DNA of 64,000 nucleotides, taken from Pseudogymnoascus destructans. Lineage: Eukaryota; Ascomycota; Leotiomycetes; Thelebolales; Thelebolaceae. The notes beneath the pieces were generated by a model that was given only the letters and a program-made list of their open reading frames with translations, was not told where the DNA came from and did no database searches. Positions 48,841 to 59,374 of this stretch are shown here, piece by piece. The translations under genes were made by a program, and so were the position numbers. How positions within the stretch are numbered: position 1 is the stretch's first letter; every line of letters starts with the position of its first letter. Where the stretch lies: the NCBI RefSeq assembly GCF_001641265.1, contig NW_020167526.1, positions 1,488,001-1,552,000 on the forward strand. Direction: 5' to 3'.

Positions 48841-49720
48841 TTAGACCTTTGGAGCCTCATCAGGCAGACCAGCAGTCTTGTCCTCGGCGTGGTAGGCATT
48901 CAGAGTAGCAAGCTTCTCCGGGTCAACGTTACCACTCTCAGTGTGGTGGATATCCTTGTTAACATGAGTCTTCCATGCGGGGGTACCGATAAGACGCAGG
49001 GCGCCAGGGGTAGAGTCATCGAAGATGTTATCGACCTCCTCCAGAGTCTTGGAGGCAGTCCCGGGAAACATGAAGAAGACGTGGATGAACATGGCGGTGC
49101 AAAAGAAAACCGACAGGATGTACACCTTCCACGTGATGTTCGCGAATTCCGGGGGCACGAAGTAAGCAAGCGCAAAGTTGAAAGCCCAGTTAGAGCTAAT
49201 AATGGCAATGTTCAATTTACTCACCAGAGAAACAGTTGATAATACGGCCAACCGCCAACATAGCAATGTTTTGCGAGGCACAGACAATAATAGAACCCAA
49301 TACACCTGCAGATTATTAGCCTCCTGTGCTTGCAATTATGCCGAGATGGCAGGATTTGTAGTGGGCTCATACCAGATGAGTGCACCAACTGGAATCGAGC
49401 GTTTGCGACCAAGCTTATCAGACGGGTAACCAGAAATCAGAGCACCGAGCCAAGAGCCACCAGGCATAGCAGCAGTGATACCACCTTGCACGTCAGGCTT
49501 ACGTAGCACTTGTTGACATCGTCTCCTTGGATTTGACTAGATACAGAGTTAGGGTTCCTGGCTCAACAAGCAGATCAGAGTTTCTGTTGATTACTTTGAA
49601 ATAGCACAGATATGGCTCAGTAGAGATAATGGCAGACATGGGAGCAATGTCAAAACCAAACAGACCGCCGCCAATAACGGCGACGGCCGTAATCACGTAT
49701 ATGTTTCCCACGGTATACAT
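48841..49720 (-). pseudogene. MFS sugar (lactose-permease-like) transporter with central deletion
   Basis: Ends of a 12-helix sugar transporter with the middle gone. N-terminal part from about 49720: MYTVGNIYVITAVAVIGG, LFGFDIAPMSAIISTEPYLCYF. Intron-like gap, then NQIQGDDVNKCY, a 1-nt shift, and DVQGGITAAMPGGSWLGALI with the A-motif-like SGYPSDKLGRKRS. After an intron: GSIIVCASQNIAMLAVGRII. It then jumps to a C-terminal part, SSNWAFNFALAYFVPPEFA and TWKVYILSVFFCTAMFIHVF with PGTASKTLEEVDNIF. Roughly helices 4-9 are absent, and the junction lies near 49225. It cannot encode a working transporter. Confidence 0.8.
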
Positions 49721-51187
49721 TTTGCAGAATCCAAAGGACGAACGCAGTTCAGCGTATTTGTGTTCTCTCCCAGCGGAATCGAACCCCTCAAGAGTCTCGG
49801 AAGCGTAGGGGAACAAAAGAATCAGAGGCACGCGAGGATGAGGGGAAGCTGGCGTTATATGAGAAAAATGCAGAGCTGGAGATGTGGAGACGTGGGGATC
49901 GCGTCAGGTGTAAACTCGAGTAGGACCGATTTTTTGAACAAGTCGGCCACTACGCGCCTGGTATGGAAGTTCACCTGATGATCTGCTCGGACGCTATTCC
50001 CCCGTACTCCAACACAATAGGGGGAATGGCGAGAGGGTAGGATTGATAGACCCCGCTTGACGGGGATTAGTGCCACCATCCACGTTTTTGGCGACTCGTC
50101 ATGGCCGGCGTTACCACGGAGCCCGTCAAAGGGTCATGGTTGCATTCTCCCCACCGCGGAGGTTTGAAGATGGCAGCGACTCCACAGTTTGGAACCCACT
50201 TAAATATGTGAGGGCCTTCAGCTATGGGAATCGATCAGCATATCTCCGCACCACTGGGATCAAGGGAGCTGGATGGTGTATCCCTTGATCCGTACGACGA
50301 GAAGAGTAAATAAAGACTCGCACTCTTCTCTCGTATATGTTAGGAATTAGTCGCGCATCACTTCTTTTTCCTGGAAGCTAAACCCCTCCGCGTCTGCTGT
50401 CCGCTAAGCCGGCAGCAGTTTGGTAAGGTTGCGCACCCCTCCATGGTGAAAGAGTTAGCTTCCCCGCACGTAACAAAACTAACTTGTCTGTATAGTAGGG
50501 CATCGAGTATGTGGTTTTTTTGTATTCCACGTGCCTCCACAGCGCAGATATAGTCCTCGGCCATAACAGTAGCATCGGGCAGCATCACAGAATCCTCAAA
50601 ATTCGATGAATATATCCCTCTCTCTGTTATGTTGCACCCATTGTGTCGCGCTTGGTTCACACGCTGTTGAACGGAAGGCGGCACCGCGGGATGTATATGG
50701 TGGCGTTTATTTCTGGCAATGGATTGTGTTCGTGGCGTTATCTTCCGTCATCGATCGTGCACTTACTTAGATTCGTAAATTATCTGGAACGACCATGGTT
50801 GCAGAATTAGTGGGACGAAGAATGGATCTGGGGGATGGGGAAAGGGTGATCTTTCATTGGATTTGATTTGGTCATTGCCACTGTATTTTTTATTCATCTA
50901 TATCCGTATCAGGATTGCGGCCTGCAGAAAGAATGAGAAGCTTCATTTTTCATATTGATATTTGTACAAATCCAAAGACGCCATCCCTGCTGCCGCTCAT
51001 ATCCTGAACTTTCCGTATAACCTCCACAAACCGGAGCTAGACTTCGCCAAACATCCCAAGCCGAATAAACAATACAAAGCCGGAGCCACATCACTCTTTC
51101 GCCCAACACCTCAATCCGAATAAACTCTCTGTCCTCACGCCGATATCACCACCAATACACGCACCGGTCATGTCCCCCATCGCCTAA

Positions 51188-51350
51188 TCGTCCACATATA
51201 CCTTTCCTATCCCCCCCTCCGAAACACCGAATCCTCCGCATATACCCTTCCGTCCCCGCCCCTTCGCCGAATCCTCCGCATATACCCTTTTACCCACCCG
51301 CCTCCCCCAAACACCGAATACTCCGCATATACCCTTCCCCAATACCGCTC
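51188..51350. repeat. ~50-nt minisatellite, four diverged units
   Basis: Units share cgaat(c/a)ctccgcatatacc separated by C-rich spacers of variable length. Confidence 0.8.
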
Positions 51351-51534
51351 CCCCATCTAGAAACACCCCAACACCGATGAGTGCCCACAGACAGTGAGCT
51401 TCTCAAACAACAAAGTAAGATCCTCCATCGTCACCCCCCCTCGCTCAGCACCCTCCCCAGAGACCTCCCCTTCTGCCACCTCCCCGCGTTCAACCGCTTC
51501 CTCCGCAGCCACCTTCCCATAGAATCATATGTAA

Positions 51535-51630
51535 ATGGTGGGTGCACCAGATGTGAGAATCTAGCCACCCAGGGGAGGGGAAGATTTTACTAAGACAACA
51601 CACTGTCTTAGGAAACAGAGCCAAAGGGTT
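51535..51630 (-). repeat. Dispersed repeat copy B
   Basis: Reverse-complement match to 9235-9300, with about 28 extra nt in the middle. The extra segment completes a palindrome: taagaca and tgtctta arms around 51591-51610, which copy A has half lost. Suggests a small non-coding mobile element with an internal or terminal hairpin. Confidence 0.7.
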
Positions 51631-52254
51631 GTAGCTTAGACTATTCCACAACGCAGCAATCAGGTGTATGATGTAGTGAAGAATAGTATTCAAGTCTTTG
51701 GCAAATACTCGCCGAATACCCCAATTTTAGCCCGAATACTGCTCATCGCCGAATACTATTCGAAAACCACAAATACTAATACTATTTTGGGGAACACTGC
51801 TATACATAAATACTTGCTTTGATTTAAAGTGGTGGGTTTAGCGAGGCAAGACATCTTGCTTCCCACAAGACAACTTGCGTATTCCGACTGGGAGCGAAGC
51901 GACCAGGCGGATCCGACGATTAAGCTTCCACGGTGTGACTCTGTTCATCATTCATTAATTCTGATAAACTAGACTTGTATCTCCCGTCCGAGACACTTCA
52001 TTGGTCGGTACCGTCGGTCGGCATCATCGCGGCCGATTGTGGTGAGAGAAATCAAGCCGTGTGGACATACAGACGTCATCAGTATCGTCATCTTGCGCAT
52101 GCTCTACGCCTCTTAGAGGCTCTCGACTTTAAATACTTGTCCATCCCCATATGACCCCCCCTCTCTCGTAAAAGGCATCTACCGATATCGAAATACTCTA
52201 CACTGCATCCCAACACCTCAGACTCAACTCCTCCACGCAACTACTGCAGTCAGA

Positions 52255-52604
52255 ATGCCTCTCGTCGCCCCGCAAATCTCAGGGGATGTGGTGCCCCAGA
52301 CTCAAGACTGGACGAACAGGCTGATGGGAAAGACGATCGGAGACGAAAACAATGCGACTGTGAGTGCAGGATACCTGTGCTGGAGGAGAATCCATCACTG
52401 ACTTACCACGTAGACTTTCGCAATGGCCGACCTGCCCGAGAACACACGGATCATCCCTGAGGGCCAGTCGGCAACCGCGGACTTTCAGGAGAACAGGTGA
52501 GCACGGCCAGCTCGCTGCTCTATGACGAAGGCTGACTGGAGAGAAATAGGCTGAATGTCCACCTTGCGAAGGACGGGACGGTGCGCGAGGTTAACCAGGG
52601 ATAG
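52255..52604 (+). CDS. Peptidase inhibitor I78 family protein
   Basis: 80-residue small inhibitor. Three exons: 52255-52359, 52414-52496 and 52550-52604, all in phase; introns of 54 and 53 nt have GTGAGT and GTGAGC donors. The I78/potato-inhibitor-I-like signature is LPENTRIIPEGQSATADF followed by RLNVHLAKDGTVREVNQG at the C-terminus. The family forms tight complexes with serine proteases such as subtilisin. There is no signal peptide, so a cytosolic or vacuolar protease target is likely (inference). It is the only apparently intact gene in a run of pseudogenes from 47.5 to 55.7 kb. Confidence 0.82.
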
Positions 52605-52880
52605 ATGGAATATCCGGGAAACTGAATAAAATAAAACATAAAAGATTATCAAGTCTTGTCCTATGTTCGACTCCTGTATATGTGTAACTTAACTTATCAT
52701 CCATGAAATTGCCATCCCACATCCACATCCCACTCCATCCGCCGCCCCACCAAAAGCCACGGCTTCTACGTACCAACCACGCTAAACGAGGGGCAACTAT
52801 CGCGGGGTCAAACCAGCACAACACAACACATCCCTCACCAACCCACGCGACGTCACAACAACCCTAAACCAGCCACCACG

Positions 52881-53622
52881 ATGTTTAAGAAAGAGTATGT
52901 CATGAAACAGGCCCGCAGCATCCAGTGAGGCAGATCAGCTAACATCTCGAAAGCATCTCACCAGGCTCCAAGCCGAAGGTCAAGTCGTCTATTTAGCGCG
53001 CGCTTAGGACGCAACTATGCACAACCTACCCACTTCTACGCCGTATATCGATGAGGTGGTGCCGAAGAAGGAGCAGTTGGATGCTATGAAGATGTTAGTA
53101 CCACCTACTACCATCTCCGTCTCGACCTCGACCTCATCACCCGTCGCGACATCGACCCATTCACGCAGAAAACCTGACACTGACAACCCACAGCCTAGAG
53201 AGAGTAACCCTCTACCTCATTAACGGCGAACCCGTCTTCTTCCAACACATGAGCGACCCGCTCCTCCCTAACCTCAAGCTCGTGCACCGCTTTCCCCAAG
53301 CCTCCCCGCGCATACGTATCGACCGCGGCGCAATCCGCTGCGTGCTGTCCAGCGTAACACTGATGGCTCCGGGGATCACAAGCTGCCAGGAGATGATGGA
53401 GAAGAGTGGGGTGCGGCAGGAGAGCATCTAGAGAAGGGTGCGCCGGCAGGAGAGCATCTAGAGAAGGGTGTGCCGGTGGTGGCAGCGGAGGGGAAGGAGG
53501 AGGCGTGTGCCGTGAAATTATTGACAGTGGGGACGAAGGAGGTGGAGGAGGTAGGGAAGGGCCCGGTGGTGGAAGAGGCGCATTTCCTAGGGGATGGGTT
53601 GTGGAGGTTGAATACTAAGTAA
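52881..53622 (+). pseudogene. Tma20/MCT-1-like (PUA domain) pseudogene
   Basis: Remnant of the ribosome-associated translation factor Tma20/MCT-1. MFKK, then an intron-like gap, then KVKSSI-stop-RALRTQL where yeast Tma20 has Gln, a C-to-T change (TAG 52994-52996). After a 1-nt shift comes YIDEVVPKKEQLDAMK, then a second intron-like gap. VTLYLINGEPVFFQH, LKLVHRFPQASPRIRIDRGA and RCVLSSVTLMAPGITS give the PUA core. After another shift and a ~34-nt tandem duplication (around 53410-53475) come GVPVVAAEGKEEACAV and EEAHFLGDGLWRLNTK. Introns are retained, so this is not a retrocopy. A functional copy is expected elsewhere. Confidence 0.82.
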
Positions 53623-54046
53623 GTTGTTTGTGTTGGTTGGGGAGGGGGAGGATTGAAGGGGATAGAAGAATCGGGTAGAGGTGGTGCTTGTAAATGAGCA
53701 GGATCTATGATTGGGAAATGAGATGTGCCATTACTATTTGCGCTGTCATTAGCAGATGCACCGTCTTGAGGTTAGACCATTAAATGCTTGATGTACTTGT
53801 TGTGTTATCCATGGTTTATAGACGAAGACGCTGAAAAACAGGGGATAGTAAATAAATCCTGTCGCATGCCTAACAATTAGGAGTCTCCATAATTAATAAT
53901 ACGGCGCTTAATTGCTATTGTAGCCTTTTAATGAGCTGGAGAGCTAGTTCTATTTAGTTAAATGCAAGCATTAGTTCTGCCCGTCTTTGGTATTCGCCGC
54001 TACGCCCTGTAACTCCATGAATGCCCAAACGCCACCACCTCCCAAT
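53623..54046. other. Intergenic
   Basis: AT-rich, nothing supported. Confidence 0.5.
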
Positions 54047-54400
54047 CTATGCACCCATCTCCTGATCCTCCGTAGAACCAAAGACATCATCAAACGTGCC
54101 ACCCTCCACATCCTCGCAAAACACCTCCTCATCCTCATCCTCTCCCCCATCCTCCATCTTCACATCTTCGGCCTCATTCGCCTCCTCGTCCTCGCCGTCA
54201 TCCTTCTCCCATGCTTCCTTAACACCCTACGGCACGCCCGTCAATACAAACATTCGGCCGCCTAACACCCCACTCCTCTGTCCTACAGCTAGCAACCGAA
54301 TCTTATTCCTTGCCTCCGCGACTTCCATTAAGAATTCCATACTCGTTGTCACGGCCCGTACGCCTCCACACCTAGAACCCGCTAGCGTACGCCCCCTATA
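54047..54400 (-). pseudogene. Remnant of a gene with acidic C-terminus, in-frame TAG
   Basis: Minus-strand frame reading TTSMEFLMEVAEARNKIRL, LAVGQRSGVLGGRMFVLTGV, P, TAG (54227-54229), GVKEAWEKDDGEDEE, then an acidic tail ending FDDVFGSTEDQEMGA and TAG at 54047-54049. The same frame is open on both sides of the stop, which would suit a Gln codon (CAG) mutated to TAG. The upstream limit is unclear, as no start or donor site was found. I do not recognise the family. Confidence 0.45.
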
Positions 54401-54528
54401 CCTTAGGGGGGCCGGCCCTTTTTTCGTGACCATTGTGTTGGAGGCTTTTGCGTGTGACCGGGGATCGTAAGAGAAAACAGCTGCGAATCCCACACGCTTT
54501 ATGGCAGGCAGAATAGGGGCACAGATTA

Positions 54529-54783
54529 TCACTCCTCTTCAAGCGCTTCCTCACGGAGAAACTCCAAAATCGCGTGAGCCGCAGATAGATAATCATCAGG
54601 GCCACCCTTGACCTCATCCATGGTATTTTTGCCTAATATCGGCTTTCCAAATTCAACCATGATCTCCGTATCAAACTCAGGATGGCCCTGTAGCGTGAAC
54701 ACGCGCCCTCTCTTGTAAACACCCTGTGTCTCGTAGAGATCACTGCTGCCAACATTGACAAACCCAGCAGGAATAGAGTCGGG
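54529..54783 (-). pseudogene. Truncated class I glutamine amidotransferase-like fragment
   Basis: About 84 codons ending TGA (54529-54531) read as the C-terminal end of a GMP-synthase-like class I amidotransferase. The diagnostic block is GRVFTLQGHPEFDTEIM, with the His/Glu pair of the triad, followed by a helical tail ending LREEALEEE. The nucleophile elbow and everything N-terminal are absent: sequence beyond 54783 is unrelated repeat-rich DNA. Read as a 5'-truncated gene fragment. Confidence 0.7.
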
Positions 54784-55773
54784 TCAACTTGGTCTTAGTG
54801 AATTAACCGAAGTCTCATTTCCGAGTGCGAGGTGGGATTCGATATGACTGGCCCAAAACGTGCCATAAATGCGGCTGAGAGCTTGATTGGATGGACACCA
54901 AGCTCCTAGCCTTTCTTGTTTCTAGAGACAACGGCCTGCTCTATCGGGAGGGGAAAATCCTCCTCGGATGCCTGCGGATGTTAGAAGCCGAAGGTAATAG
55001 AGCGAAAGCGAGGGTTTCGTTCGAAAACGAGGGTTTCCGAGGAGATTCCTACTTTGAATAAGGCCTAGGAAATAATCTAATGGCCGAAACAACTGCCGAT
55101 CAGCCGAATCTTCGGCTTATTGTTATACAATTCTGGATTATTTGCTAGAAAGTTCTTTAAAGGATTTGAAAGCGGTGTATATATACTAGCTAAGAATCTG
55201 TAGAGCTTTGTGATCCATGGCCTGCTTTCAAAAGCCGAGCAACCTATTAAACCTTTGTTAACCTCTAAGGATTACAACGGCATGGTACGGGCTAGCAGAG
55301 AGTGAATTTTACGGAGTGAATTTGTCTACAGCTACTTTCCCAGCCTATTTTCTTGCTATTCTGTGTGGTTTCCATGGAGAATCTGCTTCGGTGACCAAGC
55401 TCCTGTTTCTTTATCCAGGAAGAAACAGAGACTCACTACATTTCAACATGGCAGGTGCAACCCACGGTGAAGACGTGGTTACTGAGGAAGGAACGATCTG
55501 CTTTCAATATTTAACCTGGCAGGTGCTACTGATGGAGGAGGCATGACTGTTGAGGGAGGAATGAAGAGCTTACAATATTTCAACATGGTAGGTGCTGCTG
55601 ATGTCGAAGGCATGGAAATTGAGGGAGGAGCGACCGTTTTACAATATTTTAACAAGGCAGGTGCAACCTACGGGAAAGGCGCGGCTACTAAGGAAGAGAC
55701 GATCATTCACAATATTTACAACGTGGCAAGAGCTAGGTAAGTGTTCTGGATTGTTTATAAATGGGTATTTTAT
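54784..55773. other. Degenerate DNA with ~70-nt repeats
   Basis: No gene. The first half is AT-rich with no recognisable element; the second half contains the tandem repeat at 55437-55735. Confidence 0.55.
55437..55735. repeat. ~70-nt tandem repeat, five diverged copies
   Basis: Each copy opens with caatatttnaacatggcagg or a variant (near 55437, 55503, 55573, 55651 and 55712). Plus-strand translation gives QYFNMVGAADVEG-type peptides interrupted by frame changes, so this may be a decayed repeat-protein gene. Confidence 0.7.
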
Positions 55774-56753
55774 CTACAACTTTGCCTTTGACATCTTCGG
55801 TGCACTCGATACCTTCGGGTGGTCTCCTGCCAGGTCAAGTCCAGTCAACTTCTCCAGCTCAGCAACAGCATCATACGCCTGCCCCAGCTGCACCTTGATG
55901 GTCCCAAACCCGACCTTCTTCGCCGCCTTGAGGTTCTCTCCAATGTCATCCAAAAACACAATGTCTTCTGCCTTGATCTTGCCCTGCGTTGAGGCGTTCT
56001 TCTGGGCATACTCGTTGACGACACTAAGTGCCATATTATAGATAGCTGGGTCCGGCTTGCGCAGTCCGACGTGTGCAGAGGAGATAAATATATCAAAGAT
56101 GTCACGGACCTCATTCGCGTCGTTAAACTCGTGCCCCTCAGGGAAGATCATGGTGTTGCTCAGGGCAGCAATGATGTATTTGCCGCTGGCCTTGAGCTTC
56201 TGCAATGCTGGCCACATCCATGGGTCCGGTGCCCTGGAGATGCGCATCATCTCCCAGAACATCCACTCTCCATCGACCTGAGGCAATGGCGGGATGGCGG
56301 TGACTGTGACGCCTTGCTTCTGCATGGCCTGCGTGTAGAAGGACTTCCAGCGGAGGGGGTCACGTAAGTCATGGTTGAAGCCTGCGAAGAAGTCCTCATC
56401 GCATTTGATTTCTCCACGTTCCAGCTTGTGCCATGCTCCGTTAGGAGCGGTCTTTGAGAGCGAGTGGTTTACCCATCCTGGGGGGATGCCGTTCCTTAAT
56501 TCATAGTTTAAGATTTCCTGGAACGGAGAAACGACCTGGGAAGGTTAGTTTTCTTCGGTGATAAAACATGCTCAGGATCCGCCTTAGAGCTGAGGAGAAA
56601 TGACGATCACTGGGCTATATCTCTCTTCCAGTATATACGCCAGTTGGGCATTCAGGGATCCTATGCCTGAGAGACTGGGACTTGGAATGCGGGACTTACA
56701 CAGACGCCTCCGATGTCGAACAAGATAACTTTTGGCTGTTTCTTCGGAGCCAT
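55774..56753 (-). CDS. HAD-superfamily hydrolase (epoxide-hydrolase N-domain / ACAD10-like)
   Basis: 271 residues. Exon 1, 56753-56700, encodes MAPKKQPKVILFDIGGVC, which is HAD motif I with the nucleophile Asp. A 164-nt intron (GTAAGT donor, actaac branch, CCCAG acceptor) leads to exon 2, 56535-55774, resuming VVSPFQEILNYELRNGIPPG. Motif II Thr/Ser is in IIAALSNTMIF; the motif III Lys is in SAHVGLRKPDPAIYNMAL; motif IV acidic residues are in DIVFLDDIGENLKAAK. This matches the fungal group resembling the phosphatase half of soluble epoxide hydrolase and ACAD10. The substrate is unknown. An upstream in-frame ATG at 56810 would add 19 residues. The C-terminus (SAPKMSKAKL) ends basic; SKL-like peroxisomal targeting is possible but not canonical. 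Confidence 0.85.
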
Positions 56754-57183
56754 GAGTGCTTCCACAGTGCCTAGAGCAAGCTCTACTAAATGATGTGCTT
56801 CTTCTGACATAGTTAAGATGTCTTTTTGGAAGTGGGCATCGCGACGATTCTCCAAAACCTTAGCCAGCAAGGTCGCCAATGGAGGAACAATCCGATGCCG
56901 AGGTTCGGCATGATGGCCGAACCTTTTCCCCGGTTTTACTGTACCCGGTACCATTGGGCGCATAGAACATTTTGGTAGTTGGATTTTTGTTGCAGCCCCA
57001 GATATAAGGCCGTTATCGTCGCCGACCAAAAATAAAAACTCGAGACGCATTGAATACCCACCCTAAATAAGCGAAAAGTTCGCGCACAACTTAGAGACCT
57101 CACCCCACGATCAGAGTGTCTCCTTCTCTTGACAACGCCTTTTCGACACAACATTCCAGTAATTGTGCGGCCAATCTATCAAG
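56754..57183. other. Divergent promoter, HAD hydrolase / rpl5
   Basis: No gene; presumably the promoter and 5' UTR of both neighbours. Confidence 0.55.
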
Positions 57184-58282
57184 ATGGTAAGTTCATCAAC
57201 ACCGTTCAGCATAGCATGCTTGAACGAGAATTCCGTGGATCTTGAGGATCTGCGTTGAATGGGTCCATGCAAGATGCTTCGGATGAGATCTGAAGCGCAA
57301 ATTGCTGACTCTGGTTTTCTTCACAGCCTTTCACCAAGCTGGTTAAGAACTCCGCGTACTACAGGTAAGAATCATCTCCTCCCTCAAATTTTGAAACAAT
57401 CGCATTGCTGACCTCCAAAATAGTCGCTTCCAGACTAAGTACAAGCGCCGTCGTTCCGGAAAGACCGATTACTACGCTCGCAAGCGCCTCATCACCCAGG
57501 CCAAGAACAAGTACAATGCGCCCAAATACCGCCTTGTGGTTCGCTTCACCAACCGCGACATCGTGATGCAGATCGTCACCTCCGAGATCTCCGGAGACAA
57601 GGTCTTCTGCGCCGCCTACTCGCACGAGCTGAGGGCCTACGGTCTTGAGCACGGTCTCACCAACTGGGCTGCCGCTTACTGCACTGGTCTCCTGATCGCC
57701 CGCCGTGTCCTTAAGAAGCTCGGCATGGACGCCGACTTCCAGGGTGTTGAGGAGGCTGACGGAGAGTTCACCCTCACCGAGGCCGCTGGGGATGAGGACG
57801 CCCGCCGCCCATTCAAGGCCTTCCTCGATGTTGGTCTTGCCCGCACCTCCACCGGTGCCCGCATCTTTGGTGCCATGAAGGGTGCATCCGATGGTGGCAT
57901 CCTCGTGCCCCACTCCGAGAACCGCTTCCCTGGTTACGACATGGAGTCCAAGGAGCTCGACGCCGAGACCCTCCGCAAGTACATCTTCGCTGGCCACGTC
58001 GCTGAGTACATGGAGACCCTCGCCGATGACGATGAGGAGCGCTACAAGTCCCAGTTCCAGGGTTATATCGATGATGAGATAGAGGCCGATGGACTTGAGG
58101 AGCTTTACCAGGACATCCACAAGCAGATCCGTGAGGACCCATTCAAGAAGGTTGAGGGTGCCGCCGAGAAGAAGGACAAGGACGAGTACAAGAAGGAGTC
58201 CCTCAAGTACAAGGGCCGCAAGCTCACAAAGGAGGAGAAGATCGAGCGCGTCAAGGCCAAGATCGCCGAGCTCAGAGAGTAA
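57184..58282 (+). CDS. rpl5: 60S ribosomal protein L5 (uL18)
   Basis: Binds 5S rRNA and with L11 delivers it to the large subunit. 299 residues from three exons: 57184-57186 (only the ATG), 57327-57364 and 57424-58282. Introns are 140 and 59 nt. The coding start directly abuts the first donor (ATG|GTAAGT). Diagnostic sequence: VKNSAYYSRFQTKYKRRRSG, KTDYYARKRLITQAKNKYNA, YRLVVRFTNRDI, AAYSHELRAYGLEHGLTNW, AFLDVGLARTSTGARIFGAM and the basic C-terminus. Codon use is strongly C-ending, as expected for a highly expressed fungal gene. Confidence 0.97.
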
Positions 58283-59285
58283 ATTTCTGTACCGGTGTCT
58301 TGAGACTTCTGTGCTCTGTTTTTTTTTCTCTTTAGTGCTTCATAGGTATACCAACAACAATGAGGCGTTCTTGAGCATTTTGCTTTCCAAACGATTATGA
58401 ACTATGAAATATGAAACTTCCCTTGTCTGTGCCATGTGATCTGTATATTCTGTGAGCCCACATTATAAATCTGGCGCTGCCCAGTTTTACAGATGCCTCG
58501 GCGCAGAACAGCCTGTTGCATATATATGGCCCAGTCCATTCCCTTCCCAACCGGACCGTGGTGGGGGTGGTTGTTATCAAATTGCCGAGCTAGACAGTCA
58601 AATACACCTCGTGGCGACTGAAAATCACGAGCACGAAATGACTGGAGAGAACATAGCCCGGAGGATACAGGTCAGCCTGCATAGCCCGAAGCCTCCACCG
58701 GCCACTGCTGCCGCGGCGTTCTTGTCAGCGCTATATTCTTATCAGTCGCCGTCCTTCCCACCGGCAGTCTTCCCCCTGACCTTTCTCATTCCTTCCTTTT
58801 GTGAGACCCGGCGAAAACTCCTTCGCTCTCTCGAAATATTGGCTGCTCCGGATCAGTTGAGGTGTTGGGAAATGCGGAGGTGTGGCTTACTTCCAACCAC
58901 ACCGTGCTCTTCCTTCGCGAGCAATGAATAGAGGGTTGAATTTCAATTCGTCTCTGTTAGAATTCGTTGGATTTTTTGATATTAATGTTTACAGTCGCTA
59001 CTTTTGCTACTCTCATTCATCACTTTGATGAATACTTTGCCTAGCCTGTCGATATTGGAAATAGATTGAATTGAGTGTTGACGACGTGAAGTGAGAAAAA
59101 CATAGCTCGTCACGTGCGCCGCCCCCCCAAACGAGACAATCCCACCTTCCCAAACCCCAAGCATCGCAACCTCCCCATCCAAACCAATGTCCATTAGCAC
59201 TCACTCTCTATCCCTCCATATCTCAATTTTCATCCCCCATATCGAAGAACAAAAACGACAAAAAAAAACAAGACAAAAAAAGAGA
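58283..59285. other. Intergenic
   Basis: No supported gene; a 159-codon plus-strand frame at 58452-58931 begins without ATG and looks like chance. Confidence 0.5.
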
Positions 59286-59374
59286 TGCCCATTCTCGGAA
59301 TCGAACCGAGGATCTTCTCATATCGGACACATTCGGTTTACGAGTGAGACGCTGTACCACTAAGCCAAACGGGC
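59286..59374 (-). tRNA. tRNA-Thr (anticodon CGU) with intron
   Basis: On the minus strand: acceptor GCCCGTT pairs with AATGGGC, with discriminator A. D arm GCT...AGC with GTGGT loop; anticodon stem TCTCA/TGAGA with loop CTCGTAA, anticodon CGT at 59340-59342; T arm CTCGG-TTCGATT-CCGAG. An intron of about 17-18 nt follows the base 3' of the anticodon, the standard eukaryotic position. No CCA is encoded. Confidence 0.92.

Larger units (their letters stand above)
49721..52254. other. Gene-free stretch, 2.5 kb
   Basis: No gene supported. It contains the minisatellite at 51188-51350, the dispersed repeat copy B at 51535-51630, and a patch rich in gaatac words (51700-51790). Confidence 0.6.

Noticed and set aside
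8860..54229. Programmed TAG readthrough or stop-codon reassignment
   Set aside because: Normal genes here end in TAG (for example at 3957), no readthrough context was seen, and the affected loci carry other lesions.
54784..55300. Possible transposon fragment beside the amidotransferase remnant
   Set aside because: No transposase, reverse transcriptase, terminal repeats or target-site duplication could be seen.
57359..58120. 253-codon minus-strand frame
   Set aside because: Antisense shadow of rpl5; third-position C bias opens the opposite strand.
58452..58931. 159-codon plus-strand frame
   Set aside because: No ATG at its start, no domain, and no coding-like composition.
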